NCBI GenBank assembly: GCA_030151165.1
Contig: JASLEM010000415.1
Location: forward strand, 1-9,002
Direction of reading: 5' to 3'
From: Burkholderiaceae bacterium
Lineage (GTDB): Bacteria; Pseudomonadota; Gammaproteobacteria; Burkholderiales; Burkholderiaceae
DNA length: 9,002 bases
The translations under genes were made by a program, and so were the position numbers. This document shows, piece by piece, positions 5,890 to 9,002 of the stretch (position 1 is its first letter; each line of letters starts with the position of its first letter). A model generated the notes under the pieces. It was given only the letters and a program-made list of their open reading frames with translations. It was not told the DNA's origin and did not search any database.

Positions 5890-7599
5890 CTATCGCGCCG
5901 CGGACGCCGCCGAAGCCGCCGACGCGGCGCTTGCCGGCACGAACGCCGTCTTGCGGAACACGGCGGTGTATTCGTCGCGCTCCGACGGCCGGTGCAGATG
6001 CTCGATCAGCGTCCAGCCGGGCGGCGCGGAGACGAGCGCGTGGCGGTTCTCGTCGACGAGCAGATACGGGCACGGGGTATGCGCCGGGTCGAGCTGCGGG
6101 TCGATGCGCCAGGTGCCGTCGATCTCGAGCGCGGCCAGCGCCGACCGCGGCAGTTCGGCGGCGACGCACACGCCGGCGGGCACGTCCCGCTGCACCAGCG
6201 CCACCCACGGCGTGTAGCTGCGCGCGTAGTCGATCGCCGGCAGGCCCAGCGTGAGCACGAGCAGCCAGATCAGCGCGACGCCCGAGGCGGGCAGCACCAG
6301 CGATTTCCACAAGGCATGCTGCACCCGCGCCGTGCGCCAGCGCACCAGCGCGAGCCAGGCCACGGTGCCGAGCACGGCGATCGCGAGGATCGGCGCCGAG
6401 AAGTGCGGTTCGAAGCCGGGCAGCAGGCGCGAGACGCGCTCGGCCGGCTTGGCGGGCACGCCGGTCATCATCGAGATGTAGACGACCCAGATCAGGATCG
6501 CGAACGCGGTGAAGAACGACACCGAGAACCAGTCGATCGCGGCGCCCGTCGCGCGCTTGATCGTGGGCAGCGCGAACGCCGCCAGCACCGCGATGCCGGG
6601 CACCGCGAGCATCAGCGCGCGCGGCGAGGCGTCCATCGAGGTCGCCGCGATCAACGCCACAGCCACGCCGACGCTGGGCACGGCGATGTGGCGGTAGACG
6701 AGGTGGTGGCGCCAGCGATAGAGCGTCCACAGCGCGAGCAGCCAGCCTGGCCACAGGAACCAGACGCAGGTCTTGAGCACCTGCCAGGGCGAATCGAGGC
6801 GCGCGGTCACGCGCCAGGCCCACGCATGGCCCGCGGTGGCCGCCAGCGCGCCGGCGGCCATGCCGAGCAGCAGCCACAGCCGCAGCGCGCGCGCGCCCGG
6901 GTAGCTCGAAAACTGCGACAGCACCAGGCCGCTGAGGCCCAGCCCGATGGCGATCGCCGGCGCGCCGCTCGCGGCGATGACGACCAGCGCCGCGACGGCC
7001 GCGCCCGCGGCCACACGCGGTCGCGTCGGCGCGGCCGACAGCACCCACATGAACAGCGCGACGCCGCTGAGCTGCATCAGCTCGGGCGTCGTCTCGTGGC
7101 CCAGCTGCAGCAGGCCGAGGCTGGCCAGCGTGGCGAGCACGGCGCCGTCGGACAACGCCCGGGCGTAGTCGAGCGGCGAGGCCTCGCCGCCGAAGGCGAA
7201 CGCGACGGGCTGCGCGGCCTCGGTGCGCGCCAGGTGTTGCGTGCTGTACCAGACGAGCGCCAACGTGGCCGCGAGCAGCGCGGCGAACGGCAGGCGCGCG
7301 GCGAGCGCGGGATCGAGGAAGGGCAGCAGCTTGATCGCGAGCGCGCCGAGCCAGTAGGGCAGCAGCGCGCCGTCGCCGGGCAGCCCGGCGATCGCGGGCG
7401 CCGTCCACGGGCTGTGGCCGCTGGCGATCGAGGACATGTAGCCGAAGGCGGTGATGTCGGCGTTCTTCCACGGGCCGCGGCCGAACTGGCCCGGCAGCAG
7501 GTAGGCGGCGCACAGGAGCATCAGCGCCCAGCGCGGCAGGCGTTGCGCGGCGCGCTGGGTGACGAGGGCAGGGGTTGGCAGATTCACGGGGGGCATCAT
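5890..7599 (-). CDS. Multi-spanning membrane protein, GT-C (ArnT-like) glycosyltransferase candidate
   Basis: A 569-residue inner-membrane protein with about 13 hydrophobic segments, beginning near residues 24-38 and ending near 435-452. A soluble C-terminal domain of about 110 residues (455-569) holds C478 and C510, which could form a disulfide if periplasmic. The first external loop reads GRGPWKNADITAFGYMSSIASG, with acidic D48. This resembles the catalytic first loop of GT-C glycosyltransferases (ArnT/PMT-like), which transfer a sugar from a polyprenyl-phosphate carrier on the outer face of the membrane. This is a fold-level inference; donor and acceptor are unknown and no lipid A or glycan gene is nearby. 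The C-terminus is a degenerate (Ala-Ala-Ser) repeat that may be dispensable. The start at 7599 (MMPPVNL) is the first ATG; a second ATG follows directly. It lies downstream of rpmE2 on the same strand but is separated by a strong terminator, so it should have its own promoter. Confidence 0.75.
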   Translation of the reverse strand: MMPPVNLPTPALVTQRAAQRLPRWALMLLCAAYLLPGQFGRGPWKNADITAFGYMSSIASGHSPWTAPAIAGLPGDGALLPYWLGALAIKLLPFLDPALAARLPFAALLAATLALVWYSTQHLARTEAAQPVAFAFGGEASPLDYARALSDGAVLATLASLGLLQLGHETTPELMQLSGVALFMWVLSAAPTRPRVAAGAAVAALVVIAASGAPAIAIGLGLSGLVLSQFSSYPGARALRLWLLLGMAAGALAATAGHAWAWRVTARLDSPWQVLKTCVWFLWPGWLLALWTLYRWRHHLVYRHIAVPSVGVAVALIAATSMDASPRALMLAVPGIAVLAAFALPTIKRATGAAIDWFSVSFFTAFAILIWVVYISMMTGVPAKPAERVSRLLPGFEPHFSAPILAIAVLGTVAWLALVRWRTARVQHALWKSLVLPASGVALIWLLVLTLGLPAIDYARSYTPWVALVQRDVPAGVCVAAELPRSALAALEIDGTWRIDPQLDPAHTPCPYLLVDENRHALVSAPPGWTLIEHLHRPSERDEYTAVFRKTAFVPASAASAASAASAAR

Positions 7600-7611
7600 G
7601 CCGCAAGCGCG

Positions 7612-7636
7612 AGGCTCAACCCGGCTGCAGGCTCAA
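7612..7636. repeat. 8-bp direct repeat upstream of the membrane-protein gene
   Basis: AGGCTCAA occurs at 7612-7619 and again at 7629-7636, 17 bases apart start to start. On the minus strand each copy reads TTGAGCCT, so each contains a TTGAGC that resembles a -35 hexamer. No matching -10 is obvious. They could be two sites for a regulator or chance. Confidence 0.3.
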
Positions 7637-7705
7637 AATCGGCACGTGAAGATCGCAAAATAGAGTGCGACCGGGATTGCCGGACATTGCTGCTCGACAA
7701 CAGGC

Positions 7706-7733
7706 AACAAAAAAGGCAGCCGAAGCTGCCTTT
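7706..7733 (-). terminator. Intrinsic terminator of rpmE2 with UUCG tetraloop
   Basis: On the minus strand AAAGGCAGC, loop TTCG, GCTGCCTTT forms a perfect 9-bp stem (7725-7733 with 7712-7720) closed by C-G around a UUCG tetraloop, an especially stable RNA fold. Six T's run through 7715-7710, followed by GTTG. It begins 34 bases after the rpmE2 stop and cleanly separates rpmE2 from the downstream membrane-protein gene. Confidence 0.93.
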
Positions 7734-7766
7734 CCGCATCGACAGGGGCACGTGGCCCCGCGTCGA

Positions 7767-8048
7767 TCAAGCGCCGGTGGTGGCGTTGGTCTTCTTCATG
7801 CCGAGGCTCGCAAACTTGTTGCGGAACTTCTCGACGCGGCCGCCCAGGCTGTCGACGCTCTTCTGCGTGCCGGTGTAGAACGGGTGCGTCTCGCTGGTGG
7901 TTTCCAGCTTGAACAGCGGCAGTTCCTTGCCGTCGTCCATCTTGATCGTTTCCTTCGTCGGTGCGCACGAACGCGTCACGAACTTGAAACCGTTCGACAG
8001 GTCCACGAAGCAAACGTCGCGGTAGTTGGGGTGAATGCCGTCTTTCAT
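7767..8048 (-). CDS. rpmE2: 50S ribosomal protein L31 type B
   Basis: A 93-residue ribosomal protein of the large subunit, located at the central protuberance and bridging to the small subunit. The sequence [28 protein letters not shown] and the downstream [28 protein letters not shown] are diagnostic of L31 type B. Only two cysteines occur (C13, C28), so the four-cysteine zinc site of the C+ form is absent; this is the zinc-independent type. The frame stays open 27 codons further upstream, but the family N-terminus and an AGAGGG Shine-Dalgarno six bases before the codon fix the start at 8048. It sits downstream of rho on the same strand, a familiar arrangement in Burkholderiales, but a gene on the opposite strand now intervenes. 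It has its own promoter, a structured leader and a strong terminator. The tail [10 protein letters not shown] is slightly long for the family. Confidence 0.97.
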   Translation of the reverse strand: MKDGIHPNYRDVCFVDLSNGFKFVTRSCAPTKETIKMDDGKELPLFKLETTSETHPFYTGTQKSVDSLGGRVEKFRNKFASLGMKKTNATTGA

Positions 8049-8146
8049 GGGGTGCCCTCTATCTCGCTTTGCCGCGGGTTCACGACCCGGGGTGTCGTCG
8101 GAAGCCACATGGGCACCATTGCCCAGCACTTTCCGAAAGCGGAAAA
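8049..8146 (-). ncRNA. Structured 5' leader of rpmE2, candidate cis-regulatory RNA
   Basis: The leader of about 98 nt, from the predicted start near 8146 to the ATG, has three perfect local hairpins. Hairpin 1 is TTTCCG/CGGAAA with a 4-base loop (8145-8130), at the very 5' end. Hairpin 2 is GGGCA/TGCCC (8124-8111), loop 4. Hairpin 3 is CGGGT/ACCCG (8089-8075), loop 5; its 5' part can also pair as ACGAC/GTCGT (8098-8082). GGUGCCC (8117-8111), which includes the 3' arm of hairpin 2, is also perfectly complementary to GGGCACC (8057-8051) at the Shine-Dalgarno. Hairpin 2 and this long-range helix exclude each other. L31 leader RNAs are known in other phyla; that this one binds L31 is inference. 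Confidence 0.5.
8055..8060 (-). promoter_or_regulatory. Shine-Dalgarno of rpmE2
   Basis: AGAGGG on the minus strand, six bases before the ATG at 8048, fixes the L31 start against the longer open frame. Its GGG also belongs to GGGCACC (8057-8051), which is complementary to an upstream part of the leader, so it could be masked by RNA folding. Confidence 0.75.
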
Positions 8147-8152
8147 CCTTGG

Positions 8153-8182
8153 ATTATAGGTCGTATCGGGCGAGCCTGTCTA
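8153..8182 (-). promoter_or_regulatory. rpmE2: Sigma-70 promoter of rpmE2
   Basis: On the minus strand TAGACA (8182-8177, five of six matches to TTGACA) is followed after 18 bases by a perfect TATAAT (8158-8153). Transcription should start near 8146. This is the best promoter in the window, as expected for a ribosomal protein gene. Confidence 0.88.
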
Positions 8183-8234
8183 CTTCCCGTGCCCGACGCG
8201 GTTCGTCGACGTGGGTTGTGCGAACATTCCGGCG

Positions 8235-8810
8235 ATGAAACACTGGATCATCGCGGCGCTGGCCGCCGTCGCGTCGACGTGCGCGCGGGCCGACTACACC
8301 GACGGGCCCCCGGTCTACACCTGCGACGCGGCGGCCTCCCGAGTCGCGATCTGGTTCGAGGGTCGCGACAAGCCATTCGACGCCGAAGCCGGACAGGACC
8401 CGCGCGAGCTGAAGGCGCCGCCGTCGCGCGCCAGCAAGGAAATGACGCGCGGCGGCAGCGCGTATCGCCTGCCGGGCGCGACGCGCGTGCAACGCTGCGG
8501 TCGACTGACATTGCGCCTGCGATCCGAATTTCTCAATGAGAATCCGGAGGGCGAACTCGGTATCTTCGAGTTTCCTTCGGTCGAGATCTCGGTCGGCCGT
8601 CGCATCCTGCTGTCGCGCACCGGCCTGGCGATCTGCGACGAGCCGCCGTCGCGGTGGGAGGTCGTCGGACGATGCCCGCGAGACTTCGCGACGTCCGTCG
8701 AAGTGACCGCGGCGACGGCCACGTCCCCCGCGCGCGTGCGCCTCGCGCACACGCGCAACACGTCTGACCTCGCCGAGCTGCGCGACACCGAGGATCGGCC
8801 TGCCCCTTGA
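8235..8810 (+). CDS. Unrecognised secreted protein with four mature cysteines
   Basis: A 191-residue protein of unknown family. Residues 1-19 (MKHWIIAALAAVASTCARA) form a clear Sec signal peptide with an AxA cleavage site before D20. C16 has no lipobox context, so it is not a convincing lipoprotein. The mature part has C30, C88, C134 and C147, which could form two disulfides in the periplasm. Much of it looks beta-rich, with alternating strands such as YTCDAAASRVAIWFEG, RCGRLTLRLRSEFL and GIFEFPSVEISVG. The in-frame GTG 24 bases upstream would disrupt the signal peptide, so 8235 is preferred. There is no strong Shine-Dalgarno. It is divergent from rpmE2 and convergent with rho, sharing a bidirectional terminator with rho. 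It therefore interrupts the rho-rpmE2 neighbourhood from the opposite strand, and was probably inserted in this lineage. Codon use is GC-rich like its neighbours, so there is no sign of recent foreign origin. Confidence 0.75.
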   Translation: MKHWIIAALAAVASTCARADYTDGPPVYTCDAAASRVAIWFEGRDKPFDAEAGQDPRELKAPPSRASKEMTRGGSAYRLPGATRVQRCGRLTLRLRSEFLNENPEGELGIFEFPSVEISVGRRILLSRTGLAICDEPPSRWEVVGRCPRDFATSVEVTAATATSPARVRLAHTRNTSDLAELRDTEDRPAP

Positions 8811-8829
8811 CTCGACTCCCAGACGAACG

Positions 8830-8852
8830 AAAGGCCCGCGTGGCGGGCCTTT
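8830..8852. terminator. Bidirectional intrinsic terminator between secreted-protein gene and rho
   Basis: AAAGGCCCGC (8830-8839), loop GTG, GCGGGCCTTT (8843-8852) is a perfect 10-bp stem with A's on one flank and T's on the other in either direction. It lies 19 bases after the stop at 8810 and 27 bases beyond the rho stop, and so can end both convergent transcripts. The T runs are short (three), but the stem is strong. Confidence 0.9.
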
Positions 8853-8879
8853 CAGGTCGACATGGAGGCGAGGGCTCGA

Positions 8880-9002
8880 TCAGCCGCCGCGGCGCATCAT
8901 GTCGAAGAAGTCCAGGTTCGTCTTGCTGGCCTTCATCTTGTCGAGCATGAACTCCATCGCCTCGATCTCGTCCATCGGGTAGAGCAGCTTGCGCAGGATC
9001 CA
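8880..9002 (-). CDS. rho: Transcription termination factor Rho, C-terminal end (truncated by window)
   Basis: Hexameric RNA-dependent ATPase/helicase that ends untranslated or Rho-dependent transcripts. Only the last 40 residues are in the window: [40 protein letters not shown]. This matches the Rho C-terminus (compare the E. coli type WILRK...MEFL...TKTN.DFFEMM). The ending FFDMMRRGG is typical of Burkholderiales and supports the taxonomic guess. The stop codon is TGA at 8882-8880. The start and the RNA-binding and ATPase motifs lie beyond position 9002. Confidence 0.95.
   Translation of the reverse strand, partial: WILRKLLYPMDEIEAMEFMLDKMKASKTNLDFFDMMRRGG

Noticed and set aside
5992..7878. 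628-codon plus-strand frame running across the membrane-protein gene and into rpmE2
   Set aside because: Gln/Arg/His/Gly-rich translation antisense to hydrophobic segments, and it crosses a terminator and two genes. The membrane protein on the other strand is coherent.
8049..8129. 27-codon upstream extension of the L31 frame
   Set aside because: The L31 family begins at [10 protein letters not shown], a Shine-Dalgarno precedes that codon, and the extension lies in the structured leader.
8147..8234. Zur or Pho box in the rpmE2/secreted-protein divergent region
   Set aside because: I looked because type-B L31 is zinc-regulated in some bacteria and phoBR is in the window. No AT-rich Zur palindrome and no repeated CTGTCAT-like Pho box is visible.
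8154..8788. Minus-strand frames (198 and 157 codons) opposite the secreted-protein gene
   Set aside because: Arg-rich with no domain. The plus-strand frame has a textbook signal peptide and a terminator just after its stop, and these frames would cover the rpmE2 promoter or oppose the gene.

Overview
The window looks like a chromosomal segment from a high-GC betaproteobacterium, most likely of the order Burkholderiales (Comamonadaceae or the Rubrivivax/Leptothrix side). This is inferred from three things: the C-terminus of Rho, ending in FFDMMRRGG; a type-B ribosomal protein L31 gene on the same strand just beyond rho; and a PhoB-PhoR pair. Third-position GC is extreme, so long antisense open frames are abundant and nearly all are shadows. 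I see no mobile element, CRISPR array, tRNA or rRNA. No gene-free stretch exceeds about 190 bases.

Layout. (1) Positions 1-1745, plus strand: the 3' end of phoB (DNA-binding domain only) and complete phoR, the phosphate-starvation two-component system. (2) 1839-2321, plus: a DUF1203 protein. (3) 2408-4822, plus: an exported S9B dipeptidyl peptidase IV with all catalytic and substrate-binding residues visible, followed at once by a 9-bp GC-rich hairpin. (4) 4908-5441, minus: a conserved-looking protein of unknown function with an acidic N-terminus. (5) 5563-5835, plus: a small VF530-family protein, with a 14-bp tandem repeat just upstream. (6) 5890-7599, minus: a large multi-spanning membrane protein resembling GT-C (ArnT-like) glycosyltransferases. 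(7) 7767-8048, minus: rpmE2 (L31 type B), with a near-consensus promoter, a structured leader of about 98 nt and a UUCG-tetraloop terminator. (8) 8235-8810, plus: an unrecognised secreted protein lying between rho and rpmE2 on the opposite strand. (9) 8880-9002, minus: the 3' end of rho, sharing a bidirectional terminator with the secreted-protein gene.

How the genes work together. PhoB and PhoR form one signalling pair. rho and rpmE2 are housekeeping neighbours that have become separate transcription units here. The other genes look like independent short units facing in alternating directions. I found no multi-gene novel system. The most interesting signal is regulatory: the rpmE2 leader can form three local hairpins, and one arm of the second hairpin is also perfectly complementary (7 nt) to the Shine-Dalgarno region. 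That suggests an autoregulatory or translational switch. Two start codons also sit only 5-6 nt downstream of -10-like hexamers, hinting at leaderless transcripts.
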